Assembly (NCBI GenBank): GCA_026874595.1
Contig: CM049309.1
Span: 95,564,723-95,628,722, forward strand
Direction of reading: 5' to 3'
DNA: 64,000 nucleotides
From: Sipunculus nudus
Lineage: Eukaryota > Annelida > Sipuncula > Golfingiida > Sipunculidae
The position numbers and the translations under genes were made by a program. Shown here piece by piece: positions 1-12,500 of the stretch; the first letter of the stretch is position 1, and each line of letters opens with the position of its first letter. The notes under the pieces are model-generated. The model did no database searches. It was not told the DNA's origin and worked only from the letters and a program-made list of their open reading frames with translations.

Positions 1-3000
1 CAATATAGAACTACAAAGAACCTGACCCTGAATCCCAGTAGCTGAGGTCTGACAATATAGAACTACAAAGAACCTGACCCTGAATCTCAGTAGCGGAGGT
101 CTGACAATATAGAACTACAAAGAACCTGACTCTGAATCCCAGTAGCGGAGGTCTGACAATATAATCTACCCAGAACCTGACCCTGAATCCCAGTAGTGGA
201 GGTCTGACAATATAGAACTACAAAGAACCTGACCTTGAATACGAGTAGGGGAGGTCTGACAATATAATCTACCCAGAACCTGACCCTGAATCCCAGTAGC
301 GGAGGTCTGACAATAAAGAACTACAAAGAACCTGAACTACAAAGAACCTGACCTTGAATCCCGGTAGCGGAGGTCTGACAATATAGAACTACAAAGAACC
401 TGACCTTGAATCCCGGTAGCGGAGGTCTGACAATATAGAACTACAAAGATCCTGACCTTGAATCCCAGTAGCGGAGGTCTGACAATATAGAACTACAAAG
501 AACCTGACCTTGAATCCCAGTAGCAGAGGTCTGACAATATAGAACTACAAAGAACCTGACCTTGAATCCCAGTAGGGGAGGTCTGACAATATAGAACTAC
601 AAAGAACCTGACCCTGAATCCCAGTAGCGGAGGTCTGACAATATAGAACTACAAAGAACCTGACCTTGAATCCCAGTAGGGGAGGTCTGACAATATAGAA
701 CTACAAAGAACCTGACACTGAATCCCAGTAGCAGAGGTCTGACAATATAGAACTACCCAGAACCTGACCCTGAATCCCAGTAGCGGAGGTCTGACAATAA
801 AGAACTACAAAGAACCTGACCTTGAATCCCAGTAGCGGAGGTCTGACAATATAGAACTACAAAGAACCTGACCTTGAATCCCAGTAGGGGAGGTCTGACA
901 ATATAGAACTACAAAGAACCTGACCCTGAATCCAAGTAGCGGAGGTCTGACAATATAATCTACCCAGAACCTGACCCTGAATCCCAGTAGCGGAGGTCTG
1001 ACAATATAGAACTACAAAGAACCTGACCTTGAATACGAGTAGGGGAGGTCTGACAATATAATCTACCCAGAACCTGACCCTGAATCCCAGTAGCGGAGGT
1101 CTGACAATAAAGAACTACAAAGAACCTGAACTACAAAGAACCTGACCTTGAATCCCGGTAGCGGAGGTCTGACAATATAGAACTACAAAGAACCTGACCT
1201 TGAATCCCGGTAGCGGAGGTCTGACAATATAGAACTACAAAGATCCTGACCTTGAATCCCAGTAGCGGAGGTCTGACAATATAGAACTACAAAGAACCTG
1301 ACCTTGAATCCCAGTAGCAGAGGTCTGACAATATAGAACTACAAAGAACCTGACCTTGAATCCCAGTAGGGGAGGTCTGACAATATAGAACTACAAAGAA
1401 CCTGACCCTGAATCCCAGTAGCGGAGGTCTGACAATATAGAACTACAAAGAACCTGACCTTGAATCCCAGTAGGGGAGGTCTGACAATATAGAACTACAA
1501 AGAACCTGACACTGAATCCCAGTAGCAGAGGTCTGACAATATAGAACTACCCAGAACCTGACCCTGAATCCCAGTAGCGGAGGTCTGACAATAAAGAACT
1601 ACAAAGAACCTGACCTTGAATCCCAGTAGCGGAGGTCTGACAATATAGAACTACAAAGAACCTGACGTTGAATCCCAGTAGGGGAGGTCTGACAATATAG
1701 AACTACAAAGAACCTGACCCTGAATCCAAGTAGCGGAGGTCTGACAATATAGAACTACAAAGAACCTGACCCTGAATCCCAATAGCGGAGGTCTGACAAT
1801 ATAGAACTACAAAGAACCTGACCTTGAATCCCAGTAGGGGAGGTCTGACAATATAGAACTACAAAGAACCTGACACTGAATCCCAGTAGCAGAGGTCTGA
1901 CAATATAGAACTACCCAGAACCTGACCCTGAATCCCAGTAGCGGAGGTCTGACAATAAAGAACTACAAAGAACCTGACCTTGAATCCCAGTAGCGGAGGT
2001 CTGACAATATAGAACTACAAAGAACCTGACCTTGAATCCCAGTAGGGGAGGTCTGACAATATAGAACTACAAAGAACCTGACCCTGAATCCCAGTAGGGG
2101 AGGTCTGACAATATAGAACTACAAAGAACCTGACCCTGAATCCCAGTAGGGGAGGTCTGACAATATAGAACTACAAAGAACCTGACCCTGAATCCCAGTA
2201 GCGGAGGTCTGACAATATAGAACTACAAAGAACCTGACCCTGAATCCCAGTAGCGGAGGTCTGACAATATAGAACTACAAAGAACCTGACCTTGAATCCC
2301 AGTAGGGGAGGTCTGACAATATAGAACTACAAAGAACCTGACCCTGAATCCCAGTAGCGGAGGTCTGACAATATAGAACTACAAAGAACCTGACCTTGAA
2401 TCCCGGTAGCGGAGGTCTGACAATATAGAACTACAAAGATCCTGACCTTGAATCCCAGTAGCGGAGGTCTGACAATATAGAACTACCCAGAACCTGACCC
2501 TGAATCCCAGTTGGGGAGGTCTGACAATATAGAACTACAAAGAACCTGACCTTGAATCCTAGTAGGGGAGGTCTGACAATATAGAACTACAAAGAACCTG
2601 ACACTGAATCCCAGTAGCAGAGGTCTGACAATATAGAACTACCCAGAACCTGACCCTGAATCCCAGTAGCGGAGGTCTGACAATAAAGAACTACAAAGAA
2701 CCTGACCTTGAATCCCAGTAGCGGAGGTCTGACAATATAGAACTACAAAGAACCTGACCTTGAATCCCAGTAGGGGAGGTCTGACAATATAGAACTACAA
2801 AGAACCTGACCCTGAATCCCAGTAGCGGAGGTCTGACAATATAGAACTACAAAGAACCTGACACTGAATCCCAATAGCGGAGGTCTGACAATAAAGAACT
2901 ACAAAGAACCTGACTCTGAATCCCAGTAGGGGAGGTCTGACAATATAGAACTACAAAGAACCTGACCTTGAATCCCAGTAGCAGAGGTCTGACAATATAG

Positions 3001-3434
3001 AACTACAAAGAACCTGACCCTTATTCCCAGTAGCGGAGGTCTGACAATATAGAACTACAAAGAACCTGACTCTGAATCCCAGTAGCGGAGGTCTGACAAT
3101 ATAGAACTACAAAGAACCTGACCTTGAATCCCAGTAGCAGAGGTCTGACAATATAGAACTACAAAGAACCTGACCCTTATTCCCAGTAGCGGAGGTCTGA
3201 CAATATAGAACTACAAAGAACCTGACCCTGAATCCCAATAGCGGAGGTCTGACAATATAGAACTACAAAGAACCTGACCATGAATCCCAGTAGGAGAGGT
3301 CTGACAATATAGAACTACAAAGAACCTGACCCTGAATCCCAGTAGCGGAGGTCTGACAATAAATAACTACCCAGAACCTGACCTTGCATCCAAGTAGTGG
3401 AGGTCTGACAATATAGGACAAGAAAGAACCTGAC
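1..3434 (-). repeat. 52-bp minisatellite containing the end of the adjacent exon plus its splice donor
   Basis: About 66 tandem units of 52 bp run from the window edge to the donor of the exon at 3435. On the minus strand each unit is a 22-nt copy of the exon end (cct ccg cta ctg gga ttc), the donor GTCAGG, and a spacer ending in tattgtcag. The 30-nt spacer therefore begins with GT and ends with AG. Variants include ttcaag versus ttcagg at the exon edge, aactacaaag versus aactaccca in the spacer, and an extra partial duplication near 320-350 and 1110-1140. A block of about 794 bp is repeated: gaatacgagtagggg occurs near 237 and again near 1031. The array continues past the window edge. Confidence 0.95.
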
Positions 3435-3565
3435 CTTGAATCCCAGTAGCGGAGGTCTTGAGCAGCTTGTAACAAACTTCAGCAGTTGACGTTTCTGTCG
3501 ATCAGAGAACTGAACCAGCACTCTCCAGAAAGACTGTATGACTGGGTGGTCTGACGCATAACCGC
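3435..3565 (-). CDS. UBE3C: UBE3C exon: start of HECT C-lobe (RPPLLGFK)
   Basis: This 131-nt exon has acceptor ttgcag and a weak donor, AAG|gtcagg. Two bases complete Gly, and 43 codons follow: [25 protein letters not shown] and [17 protein letters not shown]. This is the beginning of the C-lobe and matches UBE3C closely. The next family segment (ELYPAF...) and the catalytic cysteine should be on an exon left of base 1. If the intron were retained, 39 more residues would be read before a stop at 3315-3317, with loss of the catalytic cysteine. The last 22 nt of this exon and its donor are repeated dozens of times in the adjoining 52-bp array. Confidence 0.95.
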
Positions 3566-6500
3566 CTGCAAAATTTAAAAGTGGCTATAAATTCACTATT
3601 CTTTAGTTTACAAGAAATATCAAGGTGGCAAGGTATATAACTGGTTTGTTAAACAACCCTGACCCATGGGTCTAAATGCTCAGCTGACTAGTGTTGGGAC
3701 GATACAGGTTTTTGATATCATGATAATTATTCAAATTTTATCGCGATATACCGTGATATCGCGATATATTTAATTATATATAATGGCAATAATAAGCCAT
3801 CAATAATGATATTTATAACAACCACCTTTAAAGTCTTGACTTTATACAAGGGGTTAAGTATTAATATCATTTATACCTATTGTGCCAGTACCACAGAATG
3901 ACTCATTAAGTGATGTAAGTTGCATGAAGGTCCTGCAGGTGTGCAAGCTTGAGGCGCGGGAAGTCCTGCCCCCATCGTCGAATCACGCTTGTCAGAACTT
4001 TCCATCAGTTTCCTATAGCTACATTAGAGCCGGAGAATCCCGGCGAATTTTCGGAGAGCGTGTCATACCAATCATGGCTAAATATACCTTCCTAATTTTT
4101 TATGGCAAAATATGCAACCCGTATGGAATGTTCGATTCAGTTGTGACACTTTTATGTTGACATTTTCGTTCCATGTAATAAAAGCATAAATATGTGTATT
4201 TATTGCTCTTCAATTATAATGTTATTTTCTCCTGTAATTCTCAAGCTTTTGTCCTCTCTGATTCATCCTGCTACTTCCGGACATTTCCGACTAATCCCGA
4301 AGTCTGTAAGCACACTTTTCCACCTACACGCGGACATTTCCGACTAATCCCGAAGTCTGTAAGTACACGGTTCCACCCACGCGCGTGTATTCAGATACAT
4401 GTGATTCTTTGAAATAAATTTATTTTGAACCTAAAGGGCTTGCTTGTGAACCAAAATCGTGAACAAAAAATGATATCGTGGTATCGCGATAATAGGAAAG
4501 TTGACGGTATGATAACCGTAGCTGTCAGATATCATGATAATACCGTATACCGGTAACCGTCCCAACCCTACAGCTGACTAGCATGACATTCTAGATTAAG
4601 TGCAATTCAGATCTTTGAAAAACAGTGTAATGTTGTTCAGTCGTATGATGATCAGTGGAAAAAAGATCTGACAGAGGTCTTTAATCTGATATAAAGGACC
4701 TGGCTATGGATGAGAAAGCAGATATAAAGGACCTGACTATGGATGATTAAGCTTATATAAAGGATCTGACTGTAGATATTGTCAGACCTCTGCTACTGGG
4801 ATTCAGTGTCAGGTTCTGGGTAGTTCTATGTTGTCAGGCCTCCTCTACTGGGATTCAGGGTCAGGTTCTTTGCAGTAAAGCTTTATCTGGCTATGGTTTA
4901 TATCAGCTTTATCATCTATAGCCAGGTCCTTTAAATCAGCTTTATCATCTATAGTCAGGTCCTATAAGTTAGCTTTGTTATCTATAGTCAGGTCCTATAA
5001 ATTAGCTTTATCATCTACAATCAAGTCCTCCATATTAGCTTTATCATCCATAGTCAGGTCCATTATATCAGCTTTATCATCTATAGCCAGTTCCTTTATA
5101 TCAGCTTTATCATCCATAGCCAGGTCCTTTAAATCAGCTTTTTCATTTATAGTCAGGTCATTCTTATCAGCTTTATCAGTTATAGTCAGGCCTTTTATAT
5201 CAGCTTCATCATCTACATTGAAGTCCTCCATATAAGCTTTATCATCCACAGTCAGGTCCTTTATATAAGCTTTATCATCCACAGTCAGGTCCTTTATATT
5301 AGCTTTATCATTTATAGTCAGGTCCTTTATATCAGCTTTATCATCTATAGCCAGGTCCTTTATATCAGCTTTATCACCTATGGCCAGGTTCTTTAAATTA
5401 GTTTTATCATCCATAGCCAGGTCCTTTATATCAGCTTCATCATCTATGGGCAAGTCCTCCATATTAGTTTTATCATCCATAGTCAGGTCCTTTATATCAG
5501 CTTCATCATCTATAGTAAGGTCCTTTATATCAGCTTCATCAACTATAGTAAGGTCCTTTATATCAGCTTCATCATCTATGGGCAAGTCCTCCATATTAGT
5601 TTTATCATCCATAGCCAGGTCCTTTATTTCAGCTTCATCATCTAAAAACAGGTCCTTTAAATTAGCTTTATCATCTATAGTAAGGTCCTTTATATCAGCT
5701 TCATCATCTATGGGCAAGTCCTCCATATTAGTTTTATCATCTATAGTAAGGTCCTTTATTTCAGCTTCATCATCTACATTGAAGTCCTCCATATAAGCTT
5801 TATCATCCACAGTCAGGTCCTTTATATAAGCTTTATCATCCACAGTCAGGTCCTTTATATTAGCTTTATCATTTATAGTCAGGTCCTTTATATCAGCTTT
5901 ATCATCTATAGCCAGGTCCTTTATATCAGCTTTATCACCTATGGCCAGGTTCTTTAAATTAGTTTTATCATCCATAGCCAGGTCCTTTATATCAGCTTCA
6001 TCATCTATGGGCAAGTCCTCCATATTAGTTTTATCATCCATAGTCAGGTCCTTTATATCAGCTTCATCATCTATAGTAAGGTCCTTTATATCAGCTTCAT
6101 CAACTATAGTAAGGTCCTTTATATCAGCTTCATCATCTATGGGCAAGTCCTCCATATTAGTTTTATCATCCATAGCCAGGTCCTTTATTTCAGCTTCATC
6201 ATCTAAAAACAGGTCCTTTAAATTAGCTTTATCATCTATAGTAAGGTCCTTTATATCAGCTTCATCATCTATGGGCAAGTCCTCCATATTAGTTTTATCA
6301 TCTATAGTAAGGTCCTTTATTTCAGCTTCATCATCTATGGGCAAGTCCTCCATATTAGTTTTATCATCCATAGCCAGGTCCTTTATTTCAGCTTCATCAT
6401 CTAAAAACAGGTCCTTTAAATTAGCTTTATCATCTACAATCAAGTCCTCCATATTAGCTTTATCATCCATAGTCAGGTCCTTTATATCAGCTTTATCATC

Positions 6501-9500
6501 CATAGCCAGTTCCTTTATATCAGCTTTATCATCCATAGCCAGGTCCTTTAAATCAGCTTTCTCATTTATAGTCAGGTCATTCTTATCAGCTTTATCAGTT
6601 ACAGTCAGGCCTTTTATATCAGCTTCATCATCTACATTCAAGTCCTCCATATAACCTTTATCATCCGCAGTCAGGTCTTTTATATAACTTTTATCATCCG
6701 CAGTCAGGTCCTTTATATTAGCTTTATCATTTATAGTCAGGTCCTTTATATCAGCTTTATCATCTATAGCCAGGTCCTTTATATCAGCTTTATCACCTAT
6801 GACCAGGTTCTTTAAATTAGTTTCATCCATAGCCAGGTCCTTTATATCAGCTTCATCATCTATGGGCAAGTCCTCCATATTAGTTTTATCATCCATAGCC
6901 AGGTCCTTTATATCAGCTTCATCATCTATAGTAAGGTCCTTTATATCAGCTTCATCAACTATAGTAAGGTCCTTTATATCAGCTTCATCATCTATAGTAA
7001 GGTCCTTTATATCAGCTTCATCATCTATAGTAAGGTCCTTTATATCAGCTTCATCATCTATGGGCAAGTCCTCCATATTAGTTTTATCATCCATAGCCAG
7101 GTCCTTTATTTCAGCTTCATCATCTAAAAACAGGTCCTTTAAATTAGCTTTATCATCTATAGTAAGGTCCTTTATATCAGCTTCATCATCTATGGGCAAG
7201 TCCTTCATATTAGTTTATCATCTATAGTAAGGTCCTTTATTTCAGCTTCATCATCTATGGGCAAGTCCTCCATATTAGTTTTATCATCTATAGTAAGGTC
7301 CTTTATTTCAGCTTCATCATCTATGGGCAAGTCCTCCATATTAGTTTTATCATCCATAGCCAGGTCCTTTATATCAGCTTCATCATCTAAAGTCAGGTCC
7401 TTTAAATTAGCTTCATCATCTATAGTAAGGTCCTTTATATCAGCTTCATCATCTATGGGCGAGTCCTCCATATTAGTTTTATCATCCATAGCCAGGTCCT
7501 TTATTTCAGCTTCATCATCTAAAAACAGGTCCTTTAAATTAGCTTTATCATCTATAGTAAGGTCCTTTATATCAGCTTCATCATCTATGTGCAAGTCCTC
7601 CATATTAGTTTTATCATCTATAGTTAGGTCCTTTATTTCAGCTTCATCATCTAAAAACAGGTCCTTTATATCAGCTTCATCATCTATAGTCAGGTCCTTT
7701 ATATCAGCTTTATCATCCATAGCCAGGTCCTTTATATCAGCTTCATCATCTATAGTAAGGTCCTTTATATCAGCTTCATCATCTATAGTAAGGTCCTTTA
7801 TATCAGCTTCATCATCTATAGTAAGGTCCTTTATATCAGCTTCATCATCTATAGTAAGGTCCTTTATGTCAGCTTCATCATCTATGGGCAAGTCCTCCAT
7901 ATTAGTTTTATCATCCATAGCCAGGTCCTTTATATCAGCTTCATCATCTATAGTAAGGTCTTTTATATCAGCTTCATCATCTATAGTAAGGTCCTTTATA
8001 TCAGCTTCATCATCTATAGTAAGGTCCTTTATGTCAGCTTCATCATCTATAGTAAGGTCCTTTATATCAGCTTCATCATCTATGGGCAAGTCCTCCATAT
8101 TAGTTTTATCATCCATAGCCAGGTCCTTTATATCAGCTTCATCATCTAAAAACAGGTCCTTTAAATTAGCTTTATCATCTATAGTAAGGTCCTTTATATC
8201 AGCTTCATCATCTATGGGCAAGTCCTCCATATTAGTTTTATCATCCATAGCCAGGTCCTTTATATCAGCTTCATCATCTATGGGCAAGTCCTCCATATTA
8301 GTTTTATCATCCATAGCCAGGTCCTTTATATCAGCTTCATCATCTAAAAACAGGTCCTTTAAATTAGCTTTATCATCTATAGTAAGGTCCTTTATATCAG
8401 CTTCATCATCTATGGGCAAGTCCTCCATATTAGTTTTATCATCCATAGCCAGGTCCTTTATTTCAGCTTCATCATCTAAAAACAGGTCCTTTAAATTAGC
8501 TTTATCATCTATAGTAAGGTCATTTATATCAGCTTCTTCATCTATGGGCAAGTCCTCCATATTAGTTTTATCATCCATAGCCAGGTCCTTTATATCAGCT
8601 TCATCATCTATGGGCAAGTCCTCCATATTAGTTTTATCATCCTTAGCCAGGTCCTTTATATCAGCTTCATCATCTAAAAACAGATCCTTTAAATTAGCTT
8701 CATCATCTATAGTAAGGTCCTTTATATCAGCTTCATCATCTATGGGCAAGTCCTCCATATTAGTTTTATCATCCATAGCCAGGTCCTTTATTTCAGCTTC
8801 ATCATCTAAAAACAGGTCCTTTAAATTAGCTTTATCATCTATAGTAAGGTCCTTTATATCAGCTTCATCATCTATGGGCAAGTCCTCCATATTAGTTTTA
8901 TCATCCATAGCCAGGTCCTTTATATCAGCTTCATCATCTATAGTCAGGTCCTTTAAATTAGCTTTATCATCTAAAGTCAGCTCCTTTATATCAGCTTCAT
9001 CATCTAAAGTCAGGTCCTTTAAATTAGCTTTATCATCTAAAGTCAGGTCCTTTATATCAGCTTCATCATCTATGGGCAAGTCCTCCATATTAGTTTTATC
9101 ATCCATAGCCAGGTCCTTTATATAAGCTTCATCATCTAAAGTCAGGTCCTTTAAATTAGCTTTATCATCTAAAGTCAGGTCCTTTATATCAGCTTCATCA
9201 TCTATGGGCAAGTCCTCCATATTAGTTTTATCATCCATAGCCAGGTCCTTTATATTAGCTTTATCATTTATAGTCAGGTCCTTTATATCAGCTTCATCAT
9301 CTATAGTCAGGTCCTTTATATTAGCTTTATCATCCATAGCAAGGTCCAAGAATTTTGCATGCTAACAGGACTATAGTGAACCAGGGGTGCATTTATTCAA
9401 TGTTAAGGTTCAACTGTGAATTTGGGTTCACCAACCTTGAACACTCAGAGGGGCATGGGTGATCAAAAAGAAGACTCAAAATCATGTATTCACTGTGTAG

Positions 9501-12500
9501 CTTTAAATAGGTCAGTGAGACCTTACTTTTGGTTTGCCAGAGATTTCTGCATATTGAGCAAGAACCTTCTGACCTCATGGTTAAGATTTGTGCTGACAGA
9601 CTGACAGATGGACAGACAGAATAACAATGGACAGAGATCAATTGCTAAAGCTCATCATGACTTACAGTCAGCTGATTTAAAAAAAAACAAGGGACCCATG
9701 GGTCACAGCGCTCAGCTGAACTTTGCAAAATTTTAGCAAATGAAAACTCTACTTATTTCTATTTTTTTATATATTAGCATTTGTAAAGCTAAGAGGAAAT
9801 GGCTTTACTATTTGTAGAGCCCCATTTTTTCCGTTATAACAGAAAAACGGACAGAAAAACGGAATCAGGGTTCAAAAACGGAATTATATTAAATGCACTG
9901 AATATGGTGGAAAGTCGGATTTAGAGCAGATTTAAACTGCACATATGGAAATCCTCAGCAAATATCTTGCAAATAAAAATTTTTCAAACTGCGCCAGCCA
10001 TCTACATAACAAGCAAAGTCTGCCAATTTTGGCTCACAACCACCAAGCACCAAGGTTTGATGTTACAATTATTACACATGCCTAAAAAGCTGGTTCGATC
10101 ATTATGCGATATTTTACGATAATGCGGTTTTGCCGTGCGGTGGTAACAATTCAGAATTATTCCAGATTCACTTCTTCGGTCCATTAAACAAACGTTTTAC
10201 AAAGGTTAAAAGACATGATTACCGACCAACTACGCAAAAATTGTTTGGATGTGAGGGTACCAGTCACTGTCGTGGTCGCGCATAACCATATTAAAGAAGC
10301 AAACAGGTCAAAATCTTTTAGCGGGAAAGCCCCATCTTACCGCATATCATGGAGTCTCTGAGGCAAAATAGCTTTGAATATAATATTATCATACTTGTTT
10401 CAAATGTTTGAAATGATTGATGGTAAAACGCAGACAAAGCAGGTCCTTACTGATTTGTTTACAGATGAAGACCAACTGTCTTGCCGATTCAGTGAACTCA
10501 TGCGCTGGATTACTTATGTGTGGGCTTGACAAAGAACATTTCATGCGGAGGACCAAGTATGATTTTAAATATACTTAAGTAACTATAGCATCAATGATAG
10601 CAGTATTTAAATTAAAAACATATGAACAGCTTCTTGAACACATAATCCATTTAATCATCCTGATTTTACCAGATTTAACTCTTAAGGGTATGTAGCAATT
10701 ATATTACATAAATGGAACATTCCGGAATTTTGATTTTATTCAATTGGAAAATAAATAATTATTTAACGGAAAAAAGGGTTCTATATTTGGTGATAATCAA
10801 ATAATAAATATATGAATGCAAGACAAATACTACATGTGTACTTTTATTGACAACAAACATGCAGGAGCCTCTAATGCTCAAATATTTGAAAAACTATCTG
10901 TATTTCAACTATGTGAAAGTAATATGTGTTTAAAATACTAACTGGAAATATATGAAACCCTGTAAATTAGAGAGAAAAAAAAAGTGGAGATAAGCTGTTG
11001 TATAACAATACACATTTAATTAATTAACTGAAATAAAATGCTGTAAAAAATTAGAGTTGTACATTTTCATATGAGCATGAACTAAATCTAATTATCTAAG
11101 TATATACTAGCAATTACCCGTGCTACGCACGGTTTTGGGCGAGCATTTAGATCTGATGTCAAATAGTCTGTCATAGTTGAATGTCTTGGTTGTACAATGT
11201 TAACGTCACAAGATCTCTTTAAATCCAACAGTTGGTATAAGTGTATAGTCTTTGATTTGACCTTATGTAGGAGTCTGGTTGACTTGGACGAATACTTCCT
11301 GTACGAATGGTGGAATGTCTTCGGACAAACCCGGGGCATATGTTTGTAGAAAATCACGTGTTCTCTAAAATTGCATTCCCATTTTCACGCACAAAAACTG
11401 AGCACTCACGTGGTCCAGCAATCCCGCTGCGCAAAAGTTTGTGGTTTCATTATATTATATTGTACACTTAATGGCTTTATATATTTTTAAAGATCACGCA
11501 CTCCCAAAGACCTTTCCTGTTTGAAAGCTGAGCCAATGTTTCCAGTGAGACAGTCACTGCATTCAGGAAGTGTAAAACCCCTGATCCCAGTCCGGATCCT
11601 TGACCCAAGAACAAGGGACCCTTGGGTCACGGCGCTCAGCTGTTATATATGATAAAAAATATGATTTTGGAAAGAGGCACATGCTTGTTTTGTGTGGTAA
11701 TAAATATAAGCTTTATTATGAGTTGTTGGTGTTTAGCTTATGTATGATTTTGACAGTATCTTTAGAGACAGGGAAGAGGATTGATTTCATTTATTTTAAT
11801 AACAAATGGAGTGCTATTGTCACACAGATTTTGACTTGGCCATATAACTTATAAGCAGTACATATTATAAAAGAGTTTAACTATTTATTAAAGTTTAATA
11901 ACAAATATTGTGCCAATATAATTTTTATTTAAAAAAAATAATAAGAAAATCATATGATTTTTTTTTAATAAAATATAACTGAAAAGATTATTGAAATAAT
12001 ATCATAGAATATATTCATGAATGCATTCATGAATACATTTTAAAAGTATCTGCACTGGTATTCAAATACCTTCATTTTTACCTGAATTCCCATTCTTATG
12101 CAATAAAATTTTTTATTGGGAAATACACCAGGTATAATGCTTCAATGCTGGACCATTACTTCTCATGTATATGAACAATGCAAGTACTAAACATTTTGAA
12201 TAAGAAACAATTACACAAACATCACTGCTGAAATTCTGGCATGGGCGCACACAACACAAAAATGATTGTAGCTGGCACCATCAGTCTTGTATACAACAAA
12301 GCTATCAGAGATATATACATATGCCCAATTTCAGGCTGATATATCAAATTCCTCTGTAGAAATAAGCAGGCGCATACACTGCGCAAAAGTCATTGTAGGT
12401 GGCGACACCTGTCTTGTGAACAAGAAAACCATCAAAGACACATAGACAGGTCAAAATATCAGGCCAATACATCAAACTTACCTTGAGTCTGATGCATGGG

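Noticed and set aside
1-3434. CRISPR-like regular repeats
   Set aside because: Units are contiguous direct repeats with no unique spacers, and the locus is inside a spliced eukaryotic gene.
4975-9125. Long plus-strand open frames of [11 protein letters not shown] type
   Set aside because: They are the opposite-strand reading of the 33-bp array. A stop-free unit divisible by 3 opens frames on both strands, and there is no start, splice or promoter support.
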